Shown piece by piece: positions 12,001-22,129 of a DNA stretch of 64,000 bases. The stretch covers positions 87,190,636-87,254,635 of the forward strand of contig CATQJL010000112.1 in assembly GCA_958299035.1 (NCBI GenBank), in the 5' to 3' direction. The notes under the pieces were generated by a model. It did no database searches, was not told the DNA's origin, and was given only the letters and a program-made list of their open reading frames with translations. The DNA is from Cylicocyclus nassatus (lineage: Eukaryota > Nematoda > Chromadorea > Rhabditida > Strongylidae). The position numbers and the translations under genes were made by a program. The number at the start of each line of letters is the position of its first letter. Positions within the stretch are counted from its first letter, which is position 1.

Positions 12001-13899
12001 GACAATTTGTTGCATGGCCATAGTATGCTTCATTTTTATGTGGGATCTTCCAACAGTGCTCATTACCACGGCAGTCATTGCTAGCATTATGACAGGTTGG
12101 AAAAGTTCTTCTTACTAAAGCTAGCTAGATTGCACTCATTTGCTCATCTTTTTTTCCAGGAATCTTGGGAACACTCTCTTGGACTGGTACCGAACTTGAT
12201 CCAATCGTGATGGCCGCTCTGATTATCTCAATTGGATTCTCTGTGGATATACCGGCACATGTCGCCTACCATTATTATAGTGCTGGTAGGCTAGTCGATA
12301 AAGTAGAATAGAGGAGTATATGACGCCGGAAAGGGAGTTCCTGTACGGACGCCCATAACACCGAAATTTTAGAAAAAGGGGGTGTGGCGTCAGCCACGCC
12401 CCCGGAAAAATTTTTTATAAAGTTAAATTTAAAAAATTTTTAAAAAATATTTCTAATAACTTACAAGGATAAACAAGTTACTTGCACATTTTTATAACTC
12501 ATGTAAGTAACTTTAAAAAATTTCGCGACTCATTCCAGTATTTGGCGAGATCTAAGCAAATCTCATTCATATTTTTTGAGCGGCGGAATTTTCGACAACG
12601 AATACATGCCGTACGTGCCACTTAAAGACTATAAAAACGTATAACTTACCTTACGACTCGTACAGAAAAAAAACAATGAAACAAGCATTTACAACGTATT
12701 AAATTGCCCTATGTGCCCTTGAGGATCGTATTATAAGAGCTGCAGCAAACGTACAAAAATCTATTTATCTGCGCAATCAAAATGCCTTACGTGCCGCTTA
12801 CAGACCGATGTTTATTTGAAAGAAAGTGCATGCTCTACGTTCCGCTTAAAGACCGTATTTATAAGAAAAGAACTGCCTTACGATTCCTAAAAAAGAACAA
12901 CCATCTGCTCACAACCTATTCGTAATGTACCCTACCTGCCAACTAAGGACGGTCAATTATGAGGACTGCCCGAAGATACAAAATCTGTTTCCCTATCCTG
13001 CCCAATCAAAATGCCCTACGGACCGCCTACAGAGCAATCTCTGTTTGAAGGAAAGACACCAGCGGGACTCAGTTAGCAATCCAAAGACAACATCAGTATA
13101 TTTCACCATAATTTCTTCGTCTGCTCTCTCCTCAATTGCCGTGATCCACGGATCTAGGGGGACGGAGTGGCAAATAAGTTTCCATTCAGTGGCGTACCCA
13201 GGATTTCAGCTTGGGGGGGGGGGGGGGCGACAAAAATTTCTTTCGGATGAAGGTGCGTGGCGTTAGCTACGCACTCTGAAAATTTTTTGGGGTGCCTCTC
13301 AAGATTTTTGCGGGTCCCTGACCCCGGATTTTGAGGAAAAGGGGGCGTGCCGTCACCCACGCCTCCGAAAAAAATTTTTTCATAAGGCTAAAATGATTTT
13401 TTTTGAATTTTAAAAATCATTTTGATTACTTACAAGTGCAGACAAGTCTTGCACAATTTCATAACGCATGTAAGGAACTTTCACAAATCTCGCCCCCCCC
13501 CCCCCCGCTCCCCGCCCCTCCCCCTCTGTAAGCCACTGTTTCCATTATATATCACAAGGTTATATTATGTTTCCAGGAGCGCACATTCCTCCTCCTATCA
13601 CTACGAAGCGTCGGCTGCACTACTGTCTATCATCAGTAGGATTTCCAGCATTGCAAGCTTCGCTCAGTACAAGTTTATGTGTCCTGGCTCTCCTTCTAGT
13701 CACCATCTACATGTCACAGGTAATCCGTGTCTCCAAAGTTCCCCTTTTTAAAAAAAATTCGGTTGAACCTCAGGTATTCGTCAAAACCATGATTTTGTGC
13801 ATGACACTATGCGTGATACATGGCCTCGTCCTCATTCCGTGCTTGGCCAGCCTGGCCGATCCTATTCTTGGCGGACTTCGGCGGTCTAAGAAAGCCTAA
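2..13899 (+). CDS. Patched-related (PTR) sterol-sensing-domain membrane protein, 5'-partial
   Basis: Multi-pass membrane protein of the nematode patched-related family (RND/sterol-sensing-domain superfamily). Family members act in lipid handling, cuticle and endocytic trafficking; the substrate here is unknown. Exons: 2-106, 929-1213, 1453-1560, 1648-1742, 1878-1938, 3124-3246, 4219-4348, 4395-4498, 5434-5580, 5631-5753, 6896-7105, 7153-7253, 7605-7898, 7948-8058, 8120-8201, 11990-12095, 12160-12285, 13577-13719, 13774-13899. All junction phases agree, giving 859 visible residues. Visible marks: RIDLSYPISNFYGR before the sterol-sensing block; the TM4 motif GVDDAY at residues 303-308, spanning exons 7/8; SALTN in exon 9; and the mirrored TM10 motif GFSVDIPAH from residue 754. 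Two six-helix halves flank soluble loops, as in RND transporters. It ends in a Lys/Arg-rich tail (RRSKKA) and a TAA. TM1 and the start of the first extracellular domain lie upstream of the window. Which ptr paralogue it is cannot be decided. Confidence 0.93.
107..928. other. Intron 1 of the PTR gene
   Basis: An 822-nt phase-0 intron with donor GTTGGC and acceptor GATTAAG. It contains G-homopolymer runs near 190 and 570 and no coding segment that I can support. The reading frame restarts at 929 with residues VEEKLSTNF, which continue the PTR extracellular domain. Confidence 0.6.
1987..2190. repeat. Foldback MITE in PTR intron 5
   Basis: Inverted repeat of about 50-bp arms: GGCCTCGGACAGAGCTCACG on the left mirrors CGTGAACTCTGTCCGAGGCC on the right, both continuing into GATTTAATCGC-like sequence. 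About 204 bp long with no coding capacity. The rest of this intron (1939-3123) is AT-rich and shows nothing else I can name. Confidence 0.8.
3359..3532. repeat. TA-target MITE, family 'CCTTTGATTCAACTGG', copy 1
   Basis: 174-bp element flanked by TA on both sides (3357-3358 and 3533-3534). The inverted termini begin CCCTTTGATTCAACTGGCTT and run about 45-50 bp, including GGAAGGCGGGGCTTCGTGAC. TA duplication with TIRs fits a Tc1/mariner-like non-autonomous element. It lies in PTR intron 6 (3247-4218); the remainder of that intron is featureless. Five more copies occur in the window. Confidence 0.85.
4784..5178. repeat. Foldback element in PTR intron 8
   Basis: Inverted termini AAGGCAGTGGCTCGGGAGAA and TTTTCCCGAGCCACTGCCTT about 395 bp apart. 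The interior also folds partly (AAAAGTCAAATAAGTCC against its mirror near 5085). It lies in the intron 4499-5433. No reading frame worth reporting. Confidence 0.7.
5803..5854. repeat. Short perfect hairpin
   Basis: CGAATGGGTATGCGAAGTGG is mirrored by CTACTTCGCATACCCATTCG with an ~8-nt loop. It sits in PTR intron 10 (5754-6895), just upstream of a TA-target MITE. Probably a tiny foldback relic. Confidence 0.75.
5938..6115. repeat. TA-target MITE, copy 2
   Basis: 178 bp, flanked by TA at 5936-5937 and 6116-6117. The left terminus (ACCTTCTATTCAACTGG) is diverged; the right terminus is close to consensus (CTGAATCAAAGGG). The interior includes the GACGCAGTCTGCGTCTC mini-palindrome seen in other copies. 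It is in PTR intron 10; the rest of that intron (6116-6895) holds only a faint, old repeat near 6430-6600. Confidence 0.8.
7314..7486. repeat. TA-target MITE, copy 3
   Basis: 173 bp with TA at 7312-7313 and 7487-7488. Left terminus TCCTTTGATTCAACTGACTT, right terminus AGCCAGTTGAGTCAAAGGT. It occupies about half of PTR intron 12 (7254-7604). Confidence 0.85.
8940..9115. repeat. Foldback element with a relative at 34,970-35,200
   Basis: Inverted arms meet around 9025: GCAAGCGTGCTCTCTGAT on the left mirrors AGAGAGCACGCTTGC on the right and continues through GCATTTCTC/GAGATGC and CTCTGC/GCAGAG into GCGGCC. Similar wording (GAGAGCATG..., GATGCTGGTGCACCC) recurs near 34,970-35,200, so this is a dispersed family. 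Confidence 0.65.
9732..9952. repeat. Foldback MITE in PTR intron 15
   Basis: Nearly perfect ~40-bp arms: ACCCTAATTTCACGCGTACA at 9732 and TGTACGCGTGAAATTAGGGT at the right end, with GGCGCGGGGTGGTCCTAG/CTAGGACCACCCCGCGCC inside. 221 bp. Spacer without coding sequence. Confidence 0.85.
12290..12545. repeat. Truncated hAT-like MITE fragment ('CAGTGGCGTACC' family)
   Basis: Shares the GGGGGTGTGGCGTCAGCCACGCC block and the following AT-rich stretch (TTACAAG..AACAAG..TTGCACA) with the complete copies at 13,187 and 58,478, but lacks recognisable CAGTGGCG termini. In PTR intron 17. Confidence 0.6.
13187..13538. mobile_element. hAT-like MITE with exact 8-bp target duplication
   Basis: 352 bp beginning CAGTGGCGTACCCAGG and ending AGCCACTG, flanked on both sides by TTTCCATT (13,179-13,186 and 13,539-13,546). 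An 8-bp duplication with CAGTGGCG/CACTG ends is the hAT superfamily pattern. It contains a 14-nt G run and a 14-nt C run near its ends. No transposase. Located in PTR intron 17 (12,286-13,576). Confidence 0.88.
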
Positions 13900-14299
13900 C
13901 AATGAACCACTTTCATGGCTACTTCCTAGTCTGTACTGGAATTTGCCGAATCAGGGTCCAAGTATCTGGAAGCATCTTTCCAGCACCTTTCATCTTTCGC
14001 TCTGAAGCTTTATAAGTCTTTGTTTTCATTTGTGCAATCTACTAGATTCGCATATATGAATTTATTTCTGTACAAATGTGAATAATTTTTTCTCTTCCTT
14101 CTAATATAAAGATCTTAATGCTATTTCTCGTTTATGCTGCAGCTCTACGACAGGAGCGTTGATGAGTACTACATATTCCAATCTCAGATGCCCACATAGG
14201 CCAAGCGCGAGCGCGGCCTTCGGATCCTAGTCTTAACGCGCTGCAACACAGGCTTCAATGATGACAGGCTCTAGAACGCTAACGTTTTATTTAATCTAA

Positions 14300-14397
14300 T
14301 ATATAAAGAATCGTTAGCTCAATTCAAAAATCTTCCAATAGTGGGTAGGAGCGCGCGGACACTATCTAGTGCCTTCAATTACTGATTCACTAGTACC
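14300..14397. repeat. Dispersed repeat terminus, copy 1
   Basis: ATATAAAGAATCGTTAGC..CAAAAATCTTCCAA..GCGCGCGGA..ATCTAG..TTCAATTACTGATTCACTAGTA closely resembles 30,749-30,862 in the same orientation. Origin unknown; probably the end of a dispersed transposon family. Confidence 0.6.
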
Positions 14398-14840
14398 TCA
14401 ACAATTAGCCGCAAATGAGAGACGCAGAGCAAAGGTAGTTGCATCAATCGTGGGATGCACGTTAAAGGTAGCGTCCGGGGAGATGTGAAAAACGTATCGT
14501 GGATTCGTTGGTCGCAGGGACTGAACATCACCACGAAGCACGCGCCGAAAGACAAAACGCATGCTCCAGTACAAATTCGCCATTGTACAAGTCGTGCTCT
14601 CGCTACGTTTCAGCGCGCCGTCCGTGGTCCGCAACGTCTGAGCAGTCCGCGTGATCAACGAATTGACGATTTATGCAATGATTTCCGTTGGTAAAACTCT
14701 TGCCTGTGCAGCATTGCATCAATTTGCTTCTGAAGCGAAAAAACCGCTTCAGAAATAGCGACAAGAACCTTTGGCGACAGGGACGCCCCGAAATCAGCCA
14801 AAGTGCGGGTGCGATTCGCACTACCGTAATGCTTTCCAAC

Positions 14841-14975
14841 GGGTGGAGGAACGAACACCTCAATTAGGCACCGCCTCCGCGGACCACTGGTCCCAACACG
14901 ATGCACAACAGTGGAACGAAAGGACCACCAGCCCGCGGAGGCGGTACCTAATTGAGGTGTTCGTTCCTCCACCCC
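14841..14975. repeat. Foldback MITE
   Basis: ~50-bp arms: GGGTGGAGGAACGAACACCT at the left, mirrored by AGGTGTTCGTTCCTCCACCC at the right, both continuing through CAATTAGG(C/T)ACCGCCTCCGCGG-type sequence. About 135 bp including a short loop. Confidence 0.85.
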
Positions 14976-16615
14976 TTTCCAACAGGACCATCGCCGCGCA
15001 CGACACACCCTGCGGCGGCTTTTGCCTAAGCAAAGCACAGGGGAAGGAAGGATTTGCCGGTGTGACGTGTTGGGACAAGTCATCGGGTTGACGCTGGTGA
15101 CCCCCGGTGCAAAAAGACCGTCTTCTGCATAGTGCTCATATCCACAGAGTGACACGCGTCGCTTGGCGGCAGGCGTCCAAATCCAAAATCAAGGGTTCTA
15201 GAATAGCCTCTTTTCATTTTCGTGCTCTCCAAGCTGCATTTTCGGAATCAGTGGGAAGGACTCAGTTAAGTGCGATCATTCAAAATTTTGCCCGGACGTT
15301 GCCTTCAGGCGGTGGCTCGGCAATGCTTCAATGCATGTGTTTCTCGCATACCTGGGTAATCCGCTACGTTGGTTTCGAATAGCCGGCTTAGAAAGCACGA
15401 AATGGCTAAAACGAGCATTTTTCAAAGCCACCAACTTCGAACATGGATGAGTGGACGCAAATCCCGCCCCAGCGAAGACGTAGGGTCAGGGCTCGGCACA
15501 GATGGACTTCGTTTTTGGAGTTAGAAGCAACGGGGACATCGTTTTTATGAGGTCCTGGAGAAAGCGCCAAAAAAGACGAACATGTCAGGTTTTACGAGTT
15601 GAACGTGTTCTTTCGCAGGCGCGCGAATTTCAAATGCAAGACTCAAACAAACAAATGGCTTGTTTACAGCGTACACAATCACATGGTTCCGATGTTATGT
15701 AAAAGTTCCCAAAACTTATGTGTCCTAATATCCGTCCTCGAATTTGTTGGTTTCTAGACCAACACCAAAACAACTGGGTTGGTTCGGAGCATAAATATCG
15801 GAGAGTTCACATAAGTTTTACACCATTTTAATTTGGAAGATTAGAGGTCAAAAATCTATCATTAGTGAAGAGAGCGGATCAAACCATTGCCTCTCCCCTT
15901 TTTGAGCCAAAGTGTAATTCTACGCGTTGATAGATATCGCGCTCCAATCACTTGTGGTGTCCTTTGAAATATGTAGCGAAAAATGCATCGCAGGATTGTT
16001 GAGGCTACAGATTTGGTTGGCCTAGGAGGTTTTCGACATTCCGAGCATCAAAATGGTACTCTACCCAATGGCAAAGCCTTTAATCGACTCGAAATGTTTT
16101 CTTTTTGCTTTTTTGTTATACTGCATACCTCAAAATGCGCCTTTTTCGCTTTTTATTGTTATTTTGGTTGAATAAGGGGTTTCTTTACTAATTTTTACGT
16201 CGAGAGGGATTTCGTAAATTTTCGCGAAGTCATGGGGGACTTCGTTTCCGAAAAAGGTCCAAACCAACGCCCCCTGCTAGAGTCGTTACATGGCCCTTAT
16301 GCTAATAGTATTGCCGCATTCGCGCTCTGACGGTGGGGAAATCGCAAGGTGGGAAGGGTCAGAGATAGAAGCTGTCAGGGGAGATGAAAGCGCTGCCTTT
16401 CACTTTGTATTTTCGGGGGTTAGGAGTGGTTGGACTTAGGTTCCATTATGGGGACTTCTTCTGTGAGTGTCGTAAGGCTCAGAGGCAGTGTCCGAGCACA
16501 AACTCGATTTTGAGATTTTGTGTTTACTCGGGCCTTATCGCTACGCTGACTGCGAAACTGCACATTGGAGAGCGCGAAAATGGCGAAAAACGGCACTAAC
16601 ACAGGGGGAAATCAG

Positions 16616-17333
16616 AGAAACCATTATCCGTCGGAATCCGGCGCTGACCTTAGCTACAGTACATAGCTAACGCGACCATAAAAAACGACCCAGCTGCCTC
16701 TTATCTTTCCTTTGGCTATGAATCTTACTTATTATATTATGAATCTTACTTACCACATCATTAGATCATCCTGAAACTATCATTTGTCTTGTTTACTCTC
16801 TATCATGCCATGGTACTGGAAATTCTCCTCATCTTGAATACTCTCTCAATGTACCATAACGTGCAAATACTAAGGAACTGATGTTTCTTTAGAATATCTC
16901 ATGAATTTATCATTTTCGAGATATCCCAATAACTTTTCGCCAGAATATAAAAGGGTTCTTTGATGAAGTTAGAAGAACCTCTGCTTCCCAAAACGTGTAC
17001 ATCGTTCAGGGAGATGAAGTCATCCTTACCAATGACAATCTTGTATTGAAATCCTTAACAACAACAAGATTTCGTAAGTGATACTTCTGCGTCATCCATC
17101 AACATCAGCAACTCAGGTCCCCATTTATTATTCGAATACAGATAGCGAAATGATTAGTTATATATACGACCCAGAGGATAAACAACACATCATATCAGAT
17201 GCATGACCACCTTATCATCTGATAAGTAAGATCAATGAAAAAGTAAGAGGCAGCCGGATCCTCTTTTATGGTCGCGTTAGCTATATACTGTAGCTAAGGT
17301 CAGCGCCGGATTCCGACGGATAATGGTTTGTGA
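16616..17333. mobile_element. Nested long-TIR element carrying coding-like sequence
   Basis: 718 bp with ~90-bp inverted termini: left ACCATTATCCGTCGGAATCC..GCGCTGACCTTAGCTACAG, right the reverse complement ending GGATTCCGACGGATAATGGT. AAATCAG stands at 16,609-16,615 and at 17,334-17,340, so the target duplication is 7-9 bp. Long TIRs and a ~9-bp duplication suggest a Mutator-like non-autonomous element, though hAT (8 bp) cannot be excluded. The interior holds two splice-consistent coding segments, listed separately. Confidence 0.7.
16944..17206 (+). CDS. Unknown two-exon reading frame inside the nested TIR element
   Basis: Segment 16,944-17,073 follows TTTTCGCCAG and ends at donor GTAAGTG. 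Segment 17,109-17,206 follows ACATCAG and ends in TGA. Phases agree (1 nt + 2 nt), giving 76 codons in all. The peptide includes GFFDEVRRTSASQNVYIVQG and, in exon 2, YYSNTDSEMISYIYDPEDK; it looks like ordinary protein but I recognise no family. No start codon is visible in frame, so it is either a captured piece of a host gene or the 3' part of a small element gene. Confidence 0.4.
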
Positions 17334-17685
17334 AAATCAGCAGGTCGGCGGGTCCTCCCCACTGTGTACACGCTCCCAGCTTCCGGAGCGATGTTCTCGC
17401 TTACTGTTTCAAGTCAGTCATTCGCACTTGGCCGGTAGCGATGTTGGGACGGCTAGCGTAGTCGAGAAGACCGCTCCGGAAGCTGGAAGCGTGAATTTAC
17501 AGTGGGAGGACCCCGCCCACTTGTTGTTTCCCTCCTGCGCTAGAGCCATTTTTTGCCGTTTTCGCGCTTTCCAGTGTGGATTTTCGGATTCAGCGTGGTT
17601 AATAGGCCCGTATAAGCACAAAATCTCAAAATCGAGTTTTTGCCAGGACACTGCCTTCAGTCCGATTTCTCTCACCTGCCGTGTA

Positions 17686-18140
17686 GAGGCAGTGTCCGGG
17701 CAGAAACTCATTTTGAGATTTTATGCTTATCCGGGCCTATTCGCTATGCTGAATCTGAAAATGCACACTGGAGAGCGCAGAAACGGCGAAAAACGGCTTT
17801 AGTACAGAAGGGAAATCAGCAATTGGGCGGGGTCCTCCACACTGTGAATTCACTCTTCCAGCTTCCGAAGCGATCTTCTCGCTTCCGGTTTCAGGTCAAT
17901 CGTTCGCACTTGGCCGGTGGCGATGTCAGGACGGCTAGCGGAATCGAGAAGACCGCTTCGGAAGCTGGGAGCGTGAATTCATAGTGGGAAGGACCCCACC
18001 CACTTGCTGATTTCCCTCTGGTACTAATGCCGTTTTTCGCCGTTTTGCGCTCTTTAGTGGGATTTTCGGATTCAGCATGATAAATAGGCCTGGATAAGCA
18101 CAAAACCCCAAAATCGAGTTTTTGCCCGGACACTGCCTTT
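17686..18140. mobile_element. Foldback element, 'GGCAGTGTCC' family
   Basis: About 455 bp, almost entirely palindromic. GGCAGTGTCCGGGCAGAAAC on the left mirrors GTTTTTGCCCGGACACTGCC on the right. The arms continue through GGGCCTA, AAACGGCGAAAAACGG and the inner CTTCCGAAGCGATCTTCTCG/AGAAGACCGCTTCGGAAG. Only 28 bp separate it from its split sister at 16,484-17,657. Shorter-armed relatives lie at 33,641 and 40,859. Confidence 0.85.
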
Positions 18141-18204
18141 ATGGATATCCCGACACTGCCACAAACCTATACAGCCAATTTTTTGGGCACATAAGCAAAA
18201 GAGG

Positions 18205-18720
18205 TTGGATCTCCGGAAGAAAGTCGGGATAAAGCAGCTAATCGTCATGCACTGCACTGACGCCATATGAACGCATCGCCTCCGCCAAAGGGAAGCGCTT
18301 GTCTTTCGCTGTTATGGAGAAGAAACGTTTTTATTTTGCCTATCAATATCTCCGAAATGCTCTTACGACTAAAGCTCAGCGTGAACAGCTATGATGTGAT
18401 GCGACTGATCCTTATCATTTATTCATTGAAAGCATCGTCCACCCTGAGTTGAGGTTAAAGATTTCTACAATTTACGATGATGAGCCTCCCCATGAAACTA
18501 CTGTTCAAGATCCGCAGGAAAAATTGCTAAAAAAACGAAAAATTCACTACAGAATATCGAAGGGTGAGGGCCGAGAGGTCGCAACGCCCCTACAGATATC
18601 CCGCCCATCCAGTGATTTCTCTTGCGTTCGAAGCAAGCACGATCAATACGCGAGTGTCGGCGACTGTCTTGCCAAATCAAGAAGCGGTTTGTTTGCCTTT
18701 GTCGGGGTCCCCCCCCCCCC
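18205..18720 (+). pseudogene. Broken unknown protein-coding stretch
   Basis: Peptide-like sequence (GSPEESRDKAANRHAL) shifts frame at a CACTGCACTG duplication near 18,250. It resumes as LTPYERIASAKGKRL and VMEKKRFYFAYQYLRNALTT, meets a TGA near 18,390, then continues in the same frame as ATDPYHLFIESIVHPELRLK and DEPPHETTVQDPQEKLLKK. Composition is clearly protein-like but I recognise no family. It runs into a C homopolymer at 18,708. Likely a decayed host-gene or transposon copy; the internal TGA could instead mark an intron. Confidence 0.4.
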
Positions 18721-21155
18721 CCGCTGCATTCGTCTGACTTGCAAGGAACTTCTGTAATGATGGTTTCTTGAAATCGTCGTGCTAATCACGCATATATTCG
18801 GGATAAGGGCAATAAAAAGAGGGCGGGAATGGCAAAAAGTGGGAGTCGAGAGTCCAAGTGGACGGAGCTTACCTTGTCAAGCTGCTACTAAAAAAAGATG
18901 ATATTGAGCAAATCTCTCAAATACCATCCTTCATTTTTGTGAAGCAAGATGACAAGCCCATTTCCTTCAGAACCAACGAACGCTTTGCGATAGAGGGTAC
19001 GAGTTCAACGTGCACACTTCTTCGGGACCCATTTACGGCGGCCCATAATGTCAAATCAGCTGTGGCAGAGCACTGCATTGATCGAATGTCGATGTTTTTC
19101 TTGTCGTCACGCTGAAGGTTACTGGTTCTCAACTCGTAAAGTACGTACCGAGTTCTTGCTCTGCCCTACGTTCAGCACTTCGCGTCATTCATATTGCTTG
19201 GCGTGGGTTTCGTGTGCGAGCGGATCGATTGATTTGGAGTCCAGTTGTGTAGTGTCGACATCTCTTCCTTGTTTTCGGCACCTTTTTTTCTGCCAGAGTT
19301 GGAGTTAAGTGGGGTGCGGGTCACTCCGGTTTTGTTACGTGGTTCCTTTATTAATACTTTAGATGAAACTTGCACATACTTGCAAGATTTTGACATCCTC
19401 TCAACATTGTGGGAACAGCGCAGTCGCTCGGTTTTCACGGTCGAAGAGGACATCCACAGATTAACTTGAGTTGACCATTCTGAGACTAGGAGACCCTTTA
19501 CACACATCTAAATAAGCTAAAGCGTATGACAAGTTCTGCTTGTCATTCACCTCATCTCAGTGTAAGATTCTTACGTGAAATCGGGTGAGAACAAGTTCAA
19601 GCTTATTTAGACAATGTATGCAACGCGTACTCGAGTCTCCTAGTGCGCATACGCTTTACAAGTTGTAGCTCATGCTTCCCAGAATCTTTAGCAGCTTACA
19701 ACTCCACTGTGAAATCATGCTTGATCGATGAGGTCCTTTGTTAATGAGCTTGTCCTGTATTTGTTAACAGTATGTTTGGAGATATACTTTCCGGGTACGT
19801 TCCTGCCAATCTTATGTGACGCGTTGACGAGCGAGCCATTTTGAGCGAAATCCTACCAACGTTTCTTGCGAATTTGGCCTGTGCATGCGCGCGTATGCAC
19901 AAAATCTTTATGTGGGAGTCTTTTTGACGATCATTTATGAAACATACGAACTTATTCCAGTAGTGCATGCATATCAAAGGGTCTTACCAGCAATTGCTCA
20001 TATCAAGATTTTTGCGTCGCTTTTTTCCAATAAACCATGCAGTGGCTATGTCGGGGAATTTCCTTTTGGGGAAAGCGTCACACTAGCTGTCTTTTGCCTT
20101 TTCATCTTTGTTTGCTCTCAGAAAGCTAGGATTTTCCCCGGGTGAAAAATGATTAGCATATATTTACCACATCAAACATGGCCGGGTACCTAAATTCGCG
20201 GTTTGAACTGCTGGAAAGCTTCCGCGATGCCCGCGTTCTATATAACGGTTAGGCCACCAGTAGTATCACTACAATCAACAGTTAGAAGTTACCCTATAAC
20301 ATTTTGTTTACAATTTGAAATCCAGCGTGCATACATGTGTATGCCCGAAATTGCTAAACGGCAGCCAGAGCGGATGCATATGCACACGGCAACATATTAT
20401 ATCTGGTATCTATCTATTAACCTTGCTCTGAGATGGGTTCAGCGCGTTTTTGAACTTCTTTATATATTATGAGAGTATACGTTGGCAATAAAACCCCTAT
20501 TTTTTTCTTGTCCGCCTTGTGGAACCAAGCTTCCCGGACAAGTTATAACTTTTGAATGAAATCACGCAGACCATCATTTGCAGTACACCTACCGTAGCTC
20601 TATCTGCCGAGAAACGCGAATTCTTACAGGTCCGCATAAGAAACCTCGGGGAAGGATTTTATCCCAGAATAGAAACCATTTCAGCGAATTTCTAGTTATG
20701 ATTCACCGTGGGTTATGTTATCATAGTGTGTCAAGATTCGGAAGTTTTGGAAGCGCATCGACTGGGAGGTTGGGAAGCTCGTTATTGATTCATGACAAAA
20801 TTGCTCAGGGGTGCAGGCTTTTGACAACTCCCGTGTAAAGCTATACACCTCGTGTGACTTGGATCAGCGTCTTGCTAAACTGCGCGAGTTTAGATTCAAT
20901 AGAAGCGACCATTTCTTTTTTATTTGAGATAGAAAAAATTAAAAACACAACGTGCTACTCCCTTTTCTCTAACTGATGGGTTTCTGAAAGTTTGTCAAAG
21001 TTATTTTCAAGAATACGTGGCTGGACTTGAACTTTGTGAATGCTCGCTGTTGATTTCACTGGACGATCGTTCATAAGCGTGCCCCATGTTACAGGAAAAC
21101 TAACTTTTTTCAGTTGAAGCAAAACTCATAATCGTGGGTTTTGCTAACAAGGGAA

Positions 21156-21590
21156 GTTCGCTTGGTTGAAGTGGCGATCCGGAAGATGGTCTATACCAGC
21201 GGATAGAGTATGAAACGCTGATCTTATATATACTCCACATATCTGCGAAGCGTTCTCTGGGAATAGTTATGAGCTCTCCTTATGCCAAAATTTCGCACGT
21301 TTTGGATCGGAAATCACGGCAATTTCCACATGAAAGTATGCAGGCTCAAGCAAACCACCTTATAACATTCTAGGTCTAATCTGATATCGTCTGAACGTTT
21401 TCGAGTGGTGTTCAACCACGTTGTCATCCACAGGGCGTCATCTTTCCAGGCCACACTTCCATTATAAGTACAAAAACCTCCCGAACTTCCTGCAGGAAAA
21501 CGCATCGCAGATATAGAATATTGAGATAGCGTTTCCAACTCTATCCGCTGGTATAAATTATTTCCGAATCGCCACTTCGACCGAGCGAAC
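21156..21590. repeat. Foldback element
   Basis: Left arm GTTCGCTTGGTTGAAGTGGC..CCAGCGGATAGAG mirrors right arm CTCTATCCGCTGG..GCCACTTCGACCGAGCGAAC, ~435 bp apart. The phrase (G)AAGTGGC is shared with the foldbacks at 23,362 and at 49,599/56,212, pointing to one old superfamily. Confidence 0.7.
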
Positions 21591-21890
21591 ATCCGTTGGA
21601 AGAATTTGCGCGAGTAGGTGATAATGCGCGCTGATTACAGTATCATATTGAGTGAACACAGTAATTTCATTCCATTTTTTGTGATCCCCTGTACAGGTCT
21701 GGAGTTAAAATCGCAAATTTTGAGAAGAAATTTAGGGAATTCTGCAGCTTACTGAAAATTACTAATTGTGCTCGAAAAAGACTTGCAGATTAGGAAGTTT
21801 CGAAACCGGCTACCCCTACCGCAGCTCTAGAAAATAACGCTATTTAGCTACTGTTACGCATGCCTGTGGTCGGCATGCTCAAATAGTTTT

Positions 21891-21949
21891 TGTAGGCGAA
21901 GTCGCAGCGAAATCCATGCTATTGTAGGCGAAGTCGCAGCGAAATCCAC
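21891..21949. repeat. Two-unit direct repeat
   Basis: TGTAGGCGAAGTCGCAGCGA plus AATCCA occurs twice with a period of 32 bp (21,891 and 21,923), 180 bp upstream of the ubc-25 start codon. Confidence 0.85.
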
Positions 21950-22129
21950 GGTTTTAACTTTTTTGAGTCATTTGATGTGAAATACTAGCAATTTCAGCTT
22001 TATCTGGCTGCCAATTCATTCTTTACAATTTGAGGATGATCGCTGATATATCTCTTTCGACTTTTTTCAAAAAGTAGTTACTTGGGTTTGAAAATTCTTC
22101 AAGGGTGGCTAAGTCTTTTCGAGCGCCAA

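Larger units (their letters stand above)
16484..17657. mobile_element. Foldback element of the 'GGCAGTGTCC' family, split by a nested element
   Basis: The left end GGCAGTGTCCGAGCACAAAC with CTCGATTTTGAGATTTTGTG mirrors the right end CACAAAATCTCAAAATCGAG..GGACACTGCC. The arms match the neighbouring intact element 17,686-18,140. The left arm is interrupted at 16,616 by another inverted-repeat element ending at 17,333, with AAATCAG repeated at both junctions. Confidence 0.75.
13900..22129. other. Intergenic region between the PTR gene and ubc-25
   Basis: 8.2 kb holding the foldbacks at 14,841, 16,484, 17,686 and 21,156, a possible captured two-exon frame, a broken coding stretch at 18,205-18,720 and small repeats. 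Stretches 15,000-16,400 and 19,100-21,100 show no supported gene. A hAT-type terminus (CAGGGCTCGGCAC, as in the element at 61,724) appears alone near 15,488. Confidence 0.55.

Noticed and set aside
14655..15155. 166-codon minus-strand open frame
   Set aside because: It reads through the arms of the 14,841-14,975 foldback; frames open on both strands are a by-product of the palindrome.
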